Of a stretch of 64,000 nt of DNA, positions 48,431 to 59,827 are shown in pieces (within the stretch, counting starts at the first letter, position 1; the number at the start of each line of letters is the position of its first letter). The stretch comes from Sialis fuliginosa (lineage: Eukaryota > Arthropoda > Insecta > Megaloptera > Sialidae), in contig OY540810.1 of NCBI GenBank assembly GCA_961205875.1, forward strand, positions 24,986,001-25,050,000, written 5' to 3'. The position numbers and the translations under genes are program-made. The notes beneath the pieces were generated by a model that was given only the letters and a program-made list of their open reading frames with translations, had not been told where the DNA came from and ran no database searches.

Positions 48431-49324
48431 GGGTAGAGTGAGGTAATCACGAACGCAGAGTAATCGCGAATTCAGTGGGTTATAAGAGGAAAGTTAATGT
48501 TCTCTGTGCACTTACCGACAGTTGGGTTTACCTCTAGTATCGGACCGTTAACGTTCAGTGTAAATCACTCTCATAGTAAAAAGTAAGCTTAATTCCATTT
48601 TTATTTAATATTTCATCTGTTTTTTTATTATAATAAAAGCCATGTAATAACTCATATGAAATTAATATAAATGTGATTGAGTAATACCAAAGTTAGCCTC
48701 GATTAAACAGTATTTGATGTTACTCGTATTTGTTTATTATATGATCGTAGCCTCAAAAAAAATCTGTTTACTTTTTTCAAGCTCGTGGGGTAATGACTAA
48801 CGAATCAAATGAGGCAATCCTAAACGTTGTAAAAAAAAAGACTGATGAAAAGTAGAACTGGAAAAAGTGCGAGGAATCGCAGTCATTTTAAAGAAAATAA
48901 CCAAAAGAAGAAGTGCCAAATAAAAAAGAAGAAGAAACGAAGTTGTTGATATAGAAAATAACTGTTTTTGTTATTGTAATGACAAATATCAAGATCCTCT
49001 TGTTGAAGACTTGGTAATGTGCAACAAGTGTAATTTATGGGCACATGATAAGTGTACCAGTGGTCAAAGTACATCCAGAGGCTTTCGCTGCGATTTTTGT
49101 ACCAATTAAATTGTTTTGCCCATGCTAGTCAGGTAATCACGAACACCTAAGATTTTGTTTTTTTCTTTAATGTTAATTTTGTTCTTATATTTTATTAAAA
49201 TTTATAATGAAAATTTATAACTAATAGATATAATAATTACAAACAATACATCTATCGGTTTTTTACCCAGGTTTTAATTTATTTGATTTTTCCCTTAGGT
49301 CTTCGTAACTACCTCAATCTCCCC
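48431..49324 (+). mobile_element. pogo/Tigger-like element, copy 1
   Basis: The left end GGGTAGAGTGAGGTAATCAC and right end ACTACCTCAATCTCCCC are inverted and flanked by TA, the target of Tc1/mariner-pogo elements. It is about 894 bp and keeps only the 3' tail of a coding region (48924-49109). Sister copy at 51338-52322. Confidence 0.8.
48924..49109 (+). pseudogene. C-terminal zinc-finger remnant of a pogo-like transposase
   Basis: 61 codons and a stop: a KRRRNE basic start, then CFCYC, about 15 residues, MCNKCNLWAHDKC and FRCDFC near the end. The Cys/His spacing (CxC, CxxC, HxxxC, CxxC) resembles the PHD/TFIIH-like finger that ends many insect pogo/jerky-type transposases. The DDE catalytic core is absent and an in-frame stop precedes it, so it cannot act as a transposase. 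In the 51338 copy this region is broken by stops and deletions. Confidence 0.6.
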
Positions 49325-49443
49325 TATATGGTGGTGGTTATAGCCACATACATAGAGCATAGACTGAATCTGATTCGAAAAAAGTCGTCACAAAAAGAGA
49401 GAGATAAAGCGTATTGTGGGTCTATGCTTGTCTTTATTTAAAC
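49325..49443. other. short spacer with MITE fragment
   Basis: CATACATAGAGCATAGACTG recalls the left end of the 36299 element. Confidence 0.4.
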
Positions 49444-49716
49444 ACTAGCAATGCCCACGCGGCTTCACTCGCGTATACTACGGAATTATTGTTTAGGATT
49501 TTTGAAAAATATAGTTGAATTAATTAAGTACAAACACGGTTAGTTATTATTGTAATAATAACTTATCAACACCTAAATTACATACTTAACAAAAACGAAT
49601 CGGAATAAAAAAGTACAAATAATGTGTGTTCTGTTTAAAAAATGTTAATTATTGAAAACAAACTATCAGCCGAGGGAATCCGAATATCTACCGAGCGTAA
49701 GCGAATCAGTCTGTTG
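49444..49716 (-). mobile_element. Helitron-like element, copy D (3' end only)
   Basis: On the minus strand it ends CGCGTGGGCATTGCTAG|T and contains the TTATTATTGTAATAATAACT and CTCGGTAGATATTCGGA segments of copies A and B. The 5' two-thirds are missing. Confidence 0.85.
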
Positions 49717-49728
49717 TCCCTTATCTAA

Positions 49729-49941
49729 TGTAAATAATATCCAAAGTGACTATTTTGCTATCTATCCTATTAAATGAACCAGTGATAATTTTTTTTTGTT
49801 TATAATTACATAATTGGTTTTACAATTATGTAAATTAACATTAACAATAAAATTATGTAATTATAAACAACAAAAAATTATCACTATTTCATTTAATAGG
49901 GTATATAGCAAAATAGTCACATTGGATATTATTTACATTAG
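49729..49941. mobile_element. foldback MITE
   Basis: Arms of about 90 bp are near-perfect: CTAATGTAAATAATATCCAA ... ATAATTACATAATTG and the complement ending GATATTATTTACATTAG. It can form a 200-nt hairpin. Confidence 0.85.
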
Positions 49942-50639
49942 ATAAATTTATAACTGGAAAACTGTAAGACCCAGGTTCAAATCTGGTATAGTGAATTTGT
50001 AGGTAACACTATAACACACCGAAATAATGATAAAAAATACCACATATTATAGGTATAACTTTTGGGGAAAAATGTCATTTTCATAAAAATTTTCAAAAAA
50101 ATAAACATATTTTTTGACTTTGATGAGTAATAACTCTGAACTATATTTATTATTCTGTGCTCTGAACTGGAAACACGGCTACCAATAACTCGAATACTAA
50201 AAAATACGTTAGTTAATTACCTATGAAACTGACTCATTGTGGTTGCTCTAGTTATAGCCCGAGAGGTGAGCGCCAAAAATTGCAACTACTTTATAAAGGC
50301 TGATTTTTTTATATTACGTCACATTTGTGGTGTAGAGATACAGCCTGCCGTCAGTCAACCAGTTTCATTAGCGTTTGGCGCAGAGGCGGCTTTATTTTTG
50401 TAAAAATGTTGCAACTACTTTATAAAATCTGAAAATTTATTTGTAAGCAGTATATTAAAAAGAACCTCTTTTATCATAATCACAGCCTACAAAATCTTGC
50501 AACCGGGCGCGTCAGCAGCACGTTTAACTTAACGAGTTTATTTTGTTAATGATTTAACTTTTTTTTTAATATTGTTTGAGTTATATCACTATCAAAATTG
50601 TATACTATATGTTAATACAGAATATTCAGTATAACATGT
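49942..50639. other. intergenic sequence, nothing recognised
   Basis: A repeated TTGCAACTACTTTATAAA phrase (about 50280 and 50408) is the only internal structure noticed. Confidence 0.4.
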
Positions 50640-50845
50640 GACTACCACCGAGGCAGTGCCCCGGGCCCCTCGCAGCAACAAAAAAATTGGGGTCGGCAAG
50701 ATTGAGGAACAAAAAAAAGTTCATTAAAATTAACAAGCGTAAAATTTTGGATTGAGGTGACAACGAAAAAAAAGGTGTCCATTTTGTGAGGGCCCCTCGG
50801 TCACTTGCTGCCCCGAGGCCCCAGAGCCTCTAGTTACGGCCCTAC
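50640..50845. mobile_element. short hAT relative of the CAGGGCCGTAAC family
   Basis: The right end TAGTTACGGCCCTA and the GGCAGTGCCCCGGGCCCC motif are shared with 33475 and 59836. The left terminus is worn (GACTACCACCGAGGCAGTG). Confidence 0.65.
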
Positions 50846-51335
50846 TATAGCATTATTTAAAGAACTGCTACCATAGACAAAGAGACATGGACTGCGCATT
50901 CTGTATTACTGTAATGTGTAAAATTTGGTTCACATAAGTGAAGATATAACCCAAACGATACTCTATCTTTATTACACTCATTTTTTTATTCCCATTTTCT
51001 GTTTATATAATAAAATGGGTGTACAAATAACATATGTATATCAATAATATATAGGGTAAATATGGTCTGAGAAACCCTGTAAAGGAAGGGCAGGGACGAA
51101 TTTTTAAGGACCCCCAATAACCAAATCATATCCTACTTGTAATTGTATAAACAAAATTGTGTTGAATTTAATCAAGATTTATATTACAGGGGGGTCCACG
51201 GATATTATATGTTTTACTAATTCTGATATGTTCTCTCGCCAGGTAGAAAAACTGATATTTTTTACAACTTATTGCATTTTATTTTTGTCCATCACTCTCG
51301 TGGACATTATGACGTATATGGCATTAATTCGTAAG
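50846..51335. other. intergenic sequence, nothing recognised
   Basis: 50870-50945 is the reverse relative of 32040-32140. No gene. Confidence 0.4.
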
Positions 51336-51337
51336 TA

Positions 51338-52322
51338 GGGGAGAGTGGGGTAGTTACGAACGCGAGGTAATCACGAATTCAATGGTTAACGTCAGTGGCG
51401 TAGTAAGAAAATTTTTCGGGGGGGGGGGGGTAAGCTCGGGGCTCCCAAAATATGCGAAATTGTTTTACAATTTCTAATCAAATGATCTAAAATTTAATCT
51501 TATGACTAAAAAAAAGGCACACAATTAAAATTTGAAGACCTTTTTTTTTTAGTCATATGCAGTTAAATATATTCATTCACTTCCAAATTATTTCGATCAC
51601 AACCCCCCCCCCCCCCACCGTTCCTACGCCACTGGTTAACGTTCAGTGTAGATTACTGTAGATCATGCTCAACAGTACAAAGTAAGTTTAGTTCCATTTT
51701 TATAACATATTTCATCTATTTTTTTATTATAATAAAATAAAAGCCATGTAATAACTATATGTAATTAATATAAATGTAATAAATTAATGCTCAAGTTAGC
51801 CTCGATCAAATAGTATTTGATGAGACCCGTATTTTTTATTATAGGATCCTAAAAAAATCTGTTTACTTTTTTCAGCTCATAGGGTAATGACGAATGAATT
51901 AAATGTTGCAATTCCGAACATTGTAAAAAAGACAGAAAAATCGCAACAATTTTAAAGAAAACAACGAAATGAAGAAGACCAAGTAAAAGAGAAAAAGAAA
52001 CGAAGATGTTGATAAAGAAAATAATTATTTTTGTTATTGTAATGAAAAATATCAAGATCCTCCTGTTGAAGACTAGACAATGTGCTACAAGTGCAATAAG
52101 TACAAGTGCATTAAAGTACATCCAGAGGCTTTGGCTGCCACTTTTATACCAATAAAGTAATTATCTCACCTAAGGTTTTTGTTTTTTCATTAATGTTAAT
52201 TTTGTTATAATTAATAATAAAAATTTACATAATAATAATGCACAATACATCTATTAGATTCTTACTAAGGTTGTAATTTATTTGATTTTTCCTTAAGTGT
52301 TCGTAACTACCCCACTCTCCCC
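51338..52322 (+). mobile_element. pogo/Tigger-like element, copy 2 (hAT nested)
   Basis: Ends GGGGAGAGTGGGGTAGTTAC and GTAACTACCCCACTCTCCCC are perfect inverted copies flanked by TA (51336-51337, 52323-52324). The interior matches copy 1 with stops in the finger region (about 52010-52160). A hAT element splits it at 51393. Confidence 0.88.
51385..51642. mobile_element. 242-bp hAT MITE with perfect 8-bp duplication
   Basis: The element 51393-51634 has ends CAGTGGCGTAG / CTACGCCACTG. GTTAACGT flanks both sides (51385-51392, 51635-51642). The uninterrupted site GTTAACGTTCAGTGTA is visible in pogo copy 1 at about 48546. Long G and C homopolymers sit just inside the ends. Confidence 0.95.
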
Positions 52323-52324
52323 TA

Positions 52325-53583
52325 TAACTCCTTGCGTATAACACTGATGTGACACAAAATATGTGTGGGAGGGTGTGAACACTAATGATACGTAACAACA
52401 ATGGAGTTATTTGTACAGTTGTCATTATGGCGGATGTATGAGATGAAATCTGATACGTGGCGTGGCTGCGGTGTTTACACATCTTCATCTATACCCGCGT
52501 GCACTTAAGTTATTCGCGCACTCCATTATATTCGAGTATGTTTCCAGGTCCATGCAGCGCATTATTACTACAGGCCCAAGACAATTATAATAAAGGCACG
52601 CTATTTATATTTTATCTTCTTACAATATAGTCCCGAAATGTTATAGTTCAGTGTCATCTTGAAGCCGAATCGAACCTTTTTATTATTAACCATATTTATT
52701 TTTAATCTGATCAAAAAGCTATTTTTAATATTTTGATAATTTTTTCTTTTATAAGACGTATGAACGTATATAGAGTAAATTACGTCAACAATATTACGGT
52801 GGCAATACTGAAGATTAAAAGAAGTGATGAGCAATAAAAAAATTAAAAAGCTAATTTAAAAAAAATAAAAACAATTGGTAATTTAAAAAAATATATAATA
52901 CGAAAATAAAAATATAATTATAAAAGAACAGATCACATATTAACTTTATGTCTTATTATTCTACCTTATCACATGTCACTATTAATTAAATTGTAAAATC
53001 AAAATATTTATATACAGAGTGAGTCATATCAGGTGGAACAAACAGTTGATTGAGAAAAGAATATCAAGCAAAAGAGTTTATATGAACATGTGTCCGGAAA
53101 CTCTTCGTGAGGGAGCTACAGACTCTCAAGCAGGATTTTGTCTAAAATAATATAATTAAATTTGATACTCGGTTTAGTATAATACGTGTTATCGATTTCC
53201 TGTATCAACTAATGATTATTTAGTTAGACCAAGGAAGTTTTGAGCCAGTGGGCCCTTTAATTTTATCTAGTATTTTTTTGTTTTTAAATTATTTCCTATT
53301 TTTGAAACGTGCCACAAAATTTACATAGTTTGTTAATTTATCATAAGATCAACCGTTTACGAGAAATACGGCAATAAAGATAGTATTGCAGAATTAGACA
53401 TAATACGGAAATGTCTTCAAATTACACAAAATAAATTTATATTCTTGTTCTATAAGATTAAAAATAAGAAAAAAAGTTAATGTAAACATTCCTCTTAATA
53501 TGAGTTCTCAAAGACCTATTTATTGTATTACTGTGATGCGTATTGTATTTTACTAATTTGAACGTTTGAAAAAACGAAACTAA
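52325..53583. other. intergenic sequence with a worn repeat
   Basis: 53014-53240 matches the GTGAGGGAGCTACAG family. 52325-52560 is slightly G+C-richer and unique. Frames here are A+T-driven. Confidence 0.4.
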
Positions 53584-53913
53584 TGCCCGGTATTATAAAG
53601 GACCTAACAAAATTTATTAGCTAGCAATTGCATTCAAATGGGGTATTAATGCTGTACTAGTATCTATGGATTAGTTATGGAATTTAGAGCAGTGACACTT
53701 CAACTAATTGTAACACAGTTGGCATCTTTGACCGTACAAAATAATTTTCATAACATCACCACTGTTTTAATACCGTTTGTATTTACCTTCAACGCGTGCG
53801 CGAAACTTGTCAAAGTCATCAACAAACTCCAAAAGAACTGTCATATAAGTTTGATATCTCAGTTGAAAGTGTTTGTTAGCTAACAAATTTGTTAGGTCCT
53901 TAATGATACCGGA
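53584..53913. mobile_element. MITE family CCCGGTATTATAAAG, copy C
   Basis: The left end CCCGGTATTATAAAGGACCT and right end AGGTCCTTAATGATACCGG are inverted. The inner arms AATTTATTAGCTAGCAA / GTTAGCTAACAAATTTG identify the same subgroup as 61499. Confidence 0.85.
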
Positions 53914-54089
53914 CATAAAATTGTCTATTTGTTGAAAACAACTTTTTCTTAAACGATCACAAAGTTTCTCAATCTTCGATATTTATTGCTCCCAAATTGC
54001 TCCAATATATATTCTCCATTAACATTCGAAATTAATAATTATTTCCCTACTATAATTCTACTATAATTTAAGCTAACAATAAGATTTTC

Positions 54090-54660
54090 TTCATGTGGCC
54101 CCTTCTGAACTGGCACCCCGTGCGGTGACCCAACCTCCCTCCCTAAAGCCGGCATTGCTGTTATATGTACATTTACAAAATAAGCAACGAATTTTAATAA
54201 ATATAAACATTTCAAACATCAACCATTCTTTTTTCCAAAGCTTACTTCAATTTAATATTGCACTCAAGTGACGCCTCGACTAACAAAAATATATTTTAGT
54301 TTTTCATGGCAATTGTGATTTTTATTCAATAATAAATAAAATGCGTTGTATAAGTAGATACGAGAAGCATTGCGAACGTTTTTTAAAGAGAAAAAAATTG
54401 TTCTCCGATTTCAAAGTTTTCACTTGATCTTTCCGTTTCAAGTCAAGACAAACACATTTTATAACCGATTTAGTATTAATACGTGTTTAATACTAAACCG
54501 ATTATAAAATTCCATAACTGTATCACAATGAGTTCTCAAAATATAAAAAAAAATAGACTAAATCTTTCAGGATCTGTAGCTCCCTCACGAAGAATTTCAG
54601 GATCGACACATGTTTATATGAAATTTTTTTTCTTGAAATATTTTGGGGGTGCATAACTTA
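54090..54660 (-). mobile_element. transposon remnant, inverted relative of 24395-25000
   Basis: Reads, on the minus strand, through the same blocks as 24395-25000: GTGAGGGAGCTACAG, the Phe-poor A+T middle, AGTCGAGGCGTCA and AATGCCGGCTTTAGGGAGGG. A TAATACGTGTTTAATACTAAACC palindromic patch lies at about 54475. Confidence 0.7.
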
Positions 54661-55200
54661 CATTCCCCGTCTATTAAAACATAAAAAAATATCTTCCCTA
54701 TATAAAATAAATTAATAATTAAATATAAAACATATACCTATTGGTTCTACTATCTAACATTTATTTCTAATTTGGTTTTTCACATCCAAAAAACCTGGTC
54801 ATATGGCGTCGATTATACGTACTACGAACTAATTAAAAAAAACACGCTTTTCAAATACATATATACGCAACGTCATCTATGCTTAGATTTTATAACTTTT
54901 TCTTCTATGAACTTTTTATATTAAATATTTACAAAAGCTTTTGCGCAGATGCCATGACGTCATTAGAATCAACTTCAAATTAACGAATCACTTTTTTTTA
55001 TGTTGCGCGTATGCATAGAATTTTTTGAAGCGTCTTCAAGGTGACGTCCTTGTTTACAATAATAGCTGTTTTTTAGAGCATACATCGATGGGCATCCCTC
55101 AGATCGCGGCCAAATTCAGCCCGTAAGTTAATGATATCCGGTCTGTGTTAAAAATAAATAAACTGACAACTCGGCTTACTTTATTTATTTATATTATTTT
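54661..55200. other. intergenic sequence, nothing firm
   Basis: 54850-55060 contains inverted GCGTC/GACGTC-rich words (ATGACGTCATTAGAATC, AAGGTGACGTCC) that may be an old MITE. Confidence 0.35.
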
Positions 55201-55205
55201 AATTT

Positions 55206-55650
55206 AAGGACCATCCATAAATTACGTCACACAAATTTCCTGGTTTGTTGACCACCCCTTGTCACAGGTTGACATATTCGTGTGACCCCCCCACCCTTTT
55301 GTGAAATCACACAAGTTTCGAAACAATAAGTAGGTACTCAAAATCAACGAAAAAAAAAATTCTTTCATTTTCCTTGGCTGTTAATATTATTTTTATTTAT
55401 ATAATTTTTTTTTCTTTTATTAATAAAAATTATATGAAATTTTACCAAGTACGTTTGAAAATGTAATTTCCCAATAACTCTTCACCGGTCTCGAAATACT
55501 AACAATATAATAATTTTTCTTTAAATTTTTTTAAATTCATTGTTTTGATTTTTTAGATGTGACGTCGCGAAGATTGTGACTCCTGTCCCCCTTGTCACAC
55601 CAAGTCACGCTTTGTAGACCTCCCCTTAACGTGTGAACCCTTACCTGCAA
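55206..55650. mobile_element. DNA transposon remnant with GGACCATCCATAAATTACGT end
   Basis: The opening GGACCATCCATAAATTACGT and repeated GTCACAC / GTGTGAC words on opposite strands mark a widespread insect repeat type. The right end (TTAACGTGTGAACCC) is worn. Confidence 0.5.
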
Positions 55651-55764
55651 TTTACAATACCAACAAATAAAATATTGTTAGTCCAGTCATTCTAGAATTT
55701 TGCTTCTAAATAAATCCTGGTGAAGATTTTTTTACATTCATCTTTATTTAGGCATCATAAACAA

Positions 55765-56480
55765 AACAAATTCACAAATATCTCGTTTTTTATTAGTGGT
55801 ACGCTTATTTTGGTCAATATAAAAATTGTTCATGAGAAAATTATCAACAAAAAAGTTATTTACAAATTTCACGTGCGACCAACAGTTTTCGAGAGAACGA
55901 ACTTTAAATTTTTGGAGCCAGACGCCATACTCCACTGTATAGGTACAGTATAAATCTATATGTATATTTTTTGAACACGATAATTCCTTCATCATCGAAA
56001 ATTGGTACATAATATGCAGTCTTATACCTACAGTTTATGAAACAGATGAGCGTAGTCGACCAAGGCGTACAGGGCTAGTTTGGCAGGGGATGTAAGAGGT
56101 AAAAAAGTGTTGTTTTTTTTAATCGAATAACATCAAAACGGTTAATTTTATTGAAAAATAGTTCAAATATTTTTTGTAGCTCTTTATTAAACCAACCTTT
56201 AATTTGTTTTTTATTTTATTCAAATACAATAAAAAATGACCGAGTTACAGATCTTAGAAACTGACCAGTTTATGCACGAAGCATGATAACTGACTTTTTG
56301 TCACGATGCCGCTTAACAGTTTTCGAGATAACGGTCATCGTGACAAAAATCAGTACGTGAAATTTATAAATAACTCTTTTCGTAGATAATTTTCTCATGA
56401 ACAATTTTTATATTAACCAAAATTAGCGTACAGCCGATAGAATACGAGATATTCGCGAAAAACCGACTTTTGTAATCTTA
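55765..56480. mobile_element. foldback element
   Basis: Arms of about 100 bp: ACAAATATCTCGTTTTTTAT ... AAATTTCACGT on the left and the complement at about 56358-56465 on the right. Both share the ATTGTTCATGAGAAAATTAT core. Confidence 0.75.
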
Positions 56481-56634
56481 GACCTTAAATTAAAGCTGGG
56501 CGCGTGAGTAATTTTTTAAAATTTAATTTTATACACTACATAAAAAATGAATAGTAATATTCCAAGCTCTATGGCTTCAATCAAAATTGTCAAACTGAAA
56601 TTTTTTTAAATTGCAACATATTTTCTTTCTTTAG

Positions 56635-56782
56635 TATGGTGTATTTACTATTTACACCAAAAAGACAAATCAGCAACACGATTTTTTTTGGCAAAATGAC
56701 AACAAACTTATACATTTTTAAATAGGAACTGTTTTTAAAATACCGTGTTGCTGTTTTGTCATATTGGTGTAAACACACCATT
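56635..56782. mobile_element. hairpin MITE (41503 family)
   Basis: Ends ATGGTGTATTTACTATTTAC... and TTGGTGTAAACACACCAT, with AACACGAT / CGTGTTGC inside. Same layout as 41503-41631. Confidence 0.75.
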
Positions 56783-57852
56783 GAATGTATACCAGTATGT
56801 ATTAGGTACATATATTATACAGGCTATAGTATTTATGCTTATAAGAATTATATCTATATTAACTTTTTATTTTAGTTTTAATCATAAACAAGATTTATTA
56901 GCTTTTCATATAATTTGAAGCATCCGTATTAAACAAAATTCAGCATTGATTTTATTTATATCGATATTTATTTATGATAAATTAACAAAATACTTTTTAT
57001 CATATATTCGTATATTAATGACAACTAAGAAAAACTTTGAAAGAACAAAAAAAAAATTTTTTTTAATCGAAGGGCTCTCATATAGCTCTGGTATCAATAA
57101 TTATTAGTTGATAAAGAAAATCGATAACATTAAACCGATTATTAAATTTAATAACTGTACCATAATTGGTTCTTCAGATTATAAATAAAAACTAGCTTTG
57201 GGCATAATTTTTGAAGGGCTGTAGCTCCCTCACAAAGAATTTCCGGATACGCGTTCATATAATTTTTTTGTTTTTAACTTTCGTTGTAAATCATCCTGTA
57301 CATATCTACATATAACAAAAACCAATTTTTCCTATTCGTGGTGAGAAGTGCTGTCTCACATGAAGTTAGTCTAACAACCGTCACTAGGCCGCGGGATACT
57401 AAAGCGAACAGGGTATATATTACATTAATATGAGAAAAAAGTATATAACATATTTCACACTGAACAATATTGTAAGGAAACTGAAAGGCTTCGACAAATC
57501 AAATTATGCGATTCTTTTCAATCACATATTTTGCAAAGAATTGTATTCGACTAAATACAAGGTATAATATCTATATACCTATAACACGTTTAATTTATTA
57601 AATCAATTACATATTTCATATTTGAGTCTTTCATAAGACAAAACGACTAAACAAAATAAAAAATCTTCGATAATTATCAAGATAATAACTCAGGATGGTT
57701 CTGATTCAGTAAAGTAAGTAATTCATTATGTACCTTAGTTTTATTTTTAATTGTACCCTTTTTTTGATGAGCGAAGATAATTTTTTATTCTCTTCGATAA
57801 GGAAAAAGACCACGATTAATCAAACCTTTTATACAACACTATTAACCCATAT
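56783..57852. other. intergenic sequence with a repeat fragment
   Basis: 57170-57302 matches the 32521 family and ends with TTGTAAATCATCCTGT. Nothing else. Confidence 0.4.
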
Positions 57853-58066
57853 AGTTAAGGTAGAGACATAAAAACGGTGGGGGGGAACCCCCCTTGAAAT
57901 ATTGTATTCTAAAAAAAGCACGTTTTGAGAAAACATGAGTACAAAATACCTTTGTGAGTAATGTTTGAAATATTTTCATAGTTCAAAATTTAACTCATAC
58001 CTATGCATCTATCATCCCCCACCCCCACCCTCCGAAAATTTTTCTTACTACGCCACTGAGTTAAGG
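57853..58066. mobile_element. hAT MITE lacking its left 8 bases, AGTTAAGG duplication
   Basis: AGTTAAGG at 57853-57860 and 58059-58066 flanks an element ending CTACGCCACTG. The left side starts directly with TAGAGACATAAAAACGG, as if the terminal CAGTGGCG was lost. Confidence 0.75.
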
Positions 58067-58907
58067 TCGTTAAGGTAGTTTCTCATGCATTAAAAAGTAG
58101 ATTTAATATTTGATGTCTAACCTAAATATAATATTTTCCCGAAAATGTTAGAATAAATCAACTTATTGTAAGATCTAACTACTTAATGAGACTAATCAGT
58201 TTTGAGATCTGCAATAGTAGATCTAAAAAGATCCCGGAAATAATGAAACCGTGTGGCGGGATTTTTGAGTAGGTACTGCATTGTAGATTGTTTATTATAA
58301 ATAATTACATGTCGGTTACGTCCGTCATGTAATTAATTATATAAAGTGTGCTTAGGGCGAGTCTTAGGGTATTTGAAGCCCCGAGCAGTTTAAAATTTAG
58401 CACCCATGTAACGTGTAGAAAATAATCATTAAGCAAAAATAAAATCTAAACGCATTGGTTTATTTTTTATAACTACTTAAGTATTTATTTTAGGAAATAT
58501 GTAGGTACCTATCTCACAATAATTAAATTAAATGAAGATAGAAAATTGGCATGATTTAAAATATAGAATTTACAGTCATCATGAAGTTTTATATTTATAT
58601 ACCTTTTAATTGTAATTTTATTTTAAAAATGTTAAATTCATAAATGATACCATTCAATTTAAAATCATCATGTAGAAAATAAATTGTCCATGATAAGTAA
58701 TTTCATATTTTCCACTTGTATTTGATTTAAATAACCTTGCAACAATTGAACTTTAACAATGCAATGCAATGCAATCTATACCTATATTCACACTAGTTAT
58801 TTGTCGGTAAAATCATTTATGTAAAACAGAATATGTTGACCAATCACCAACATGACCGTTTGATAATAGAATAATGTTGATAAGTATAACGTTTTAAAAT
58901 AATCTGA
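58067..58907. other. intergenic A+T-rich sequence upstream of the SLC1 candidate promoter
   Basis: A (CAATG)n patch at about 58758-58777. No gene or named repeat. Confidence 0.4.
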
Positions 58908-59134
58908 CTATAAATACGACGACTTTATGAATGATATTGAATAAAGAAAATACAGAAGTAGTAGTTCTACATTCGACATTGCAGTAGACTGTAGTAGTGT
59001 GTATAGAACGTGTTTGATGTGTCAATCTAGTGTATAATGGACAAATTATTACATTATAATAATAAGCTGCAACAATTACCAGTTTTAAAATATTTGAATG
59101 TTAAGTTTTGTAAATTGTTATATTTATTAAAAAG
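58908..59134 (+). promoter_or_regulatory. candidate TATA promoter and leader exon for the SLC1 gene
   Basis: A CTATAAATAC box at 58908-58917 is followed by unique sequence and, at 59131-59136, by a good donor AAAG|GT. A small open frame starts at ATG 59037 (MDKLLHYNNKLQQLPVLKYL...) and runs past the donor. Joining this donor to the acceptor before the transporter ATG would put the small frame out of phase with the transporter, so it would act as an upstream ORF. The link to the transporter is an inference from position and the acceptor next to its start codon. The block could instead be chance sequence. Confidence 0.28.
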
Positions 59135-59827
59135 GTATTTTTTAAATTTATTTAGAACTTTTTTTTATTGATAGATAATAAATCCATATCTATTGGGAAT
59201 ATAAAACCTATCATAAATTAATATTTTTATAGTTTTTTTTTTATTATTATTAATATTTTTATTCAAAAATAATAATAATAATAATAATTTATTTTCTATT
59301 AAAATTTTAAATATAATATAATATAAGTATAATTAATTAATATAAGTTATGCAAAATTTACTTCTTTGGGCATTTAATTTAGTTAATTCTGGTTATTTAA
59401 AAAAATATATTTTTAACACCCGCTGATTTTAAATAAAAAAGTGAGAAAAGTTCATTAAACTCCCGTATACCTATATACATAACCGTATTTTTAATTTCTT
59501 ATAACAATTCGTCTCAAAACAAAAATACATGGGGTGTTGAAAATGCGTTTGTTACATTTACCAGTTAAAAATAAATTTTCAGTGAATTTTATAATGGACA
59601 ATTGCCAACAAGTGCATACCTATTGATTTTATAAGTGCAGACTTTTATTTATGTAGCTGAAGAGTCATTCAAAGCGAATTAATGTGTTTGTTTTAGAAAA
59701 ATATAATAAATAAATTTTAAAAATATTAATAAATACTGTTTAGTTTAATATCATATACCAGTATAAAATAAAAATTGCAATCAATCAATGTTACAAATAA
59801 TAAATAAAATTAAATATACAGTCGAAA
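59135..59827. other. very A+T-rich stretch, possible first intron of the SLC1 gene
   Basis: An (AAT)n tract at about 59268-59290. No frames. Confidence 0.35.

Noticed and set aside
49960..50000. Possible tRNA T-arm (CCAGGTTCAAATCTGG)
   Set aside because: The upstream sequence gives no acceptor, D or anticodon stem at the right spacing. At most a relic of a tRNA-derived repeat.
51849..52488. Minus-strand frames of about 90 codons
   Set aside because: They are antisense to, or just outside, the pogo-like element. Residues are hydrophobic low-complexity only.
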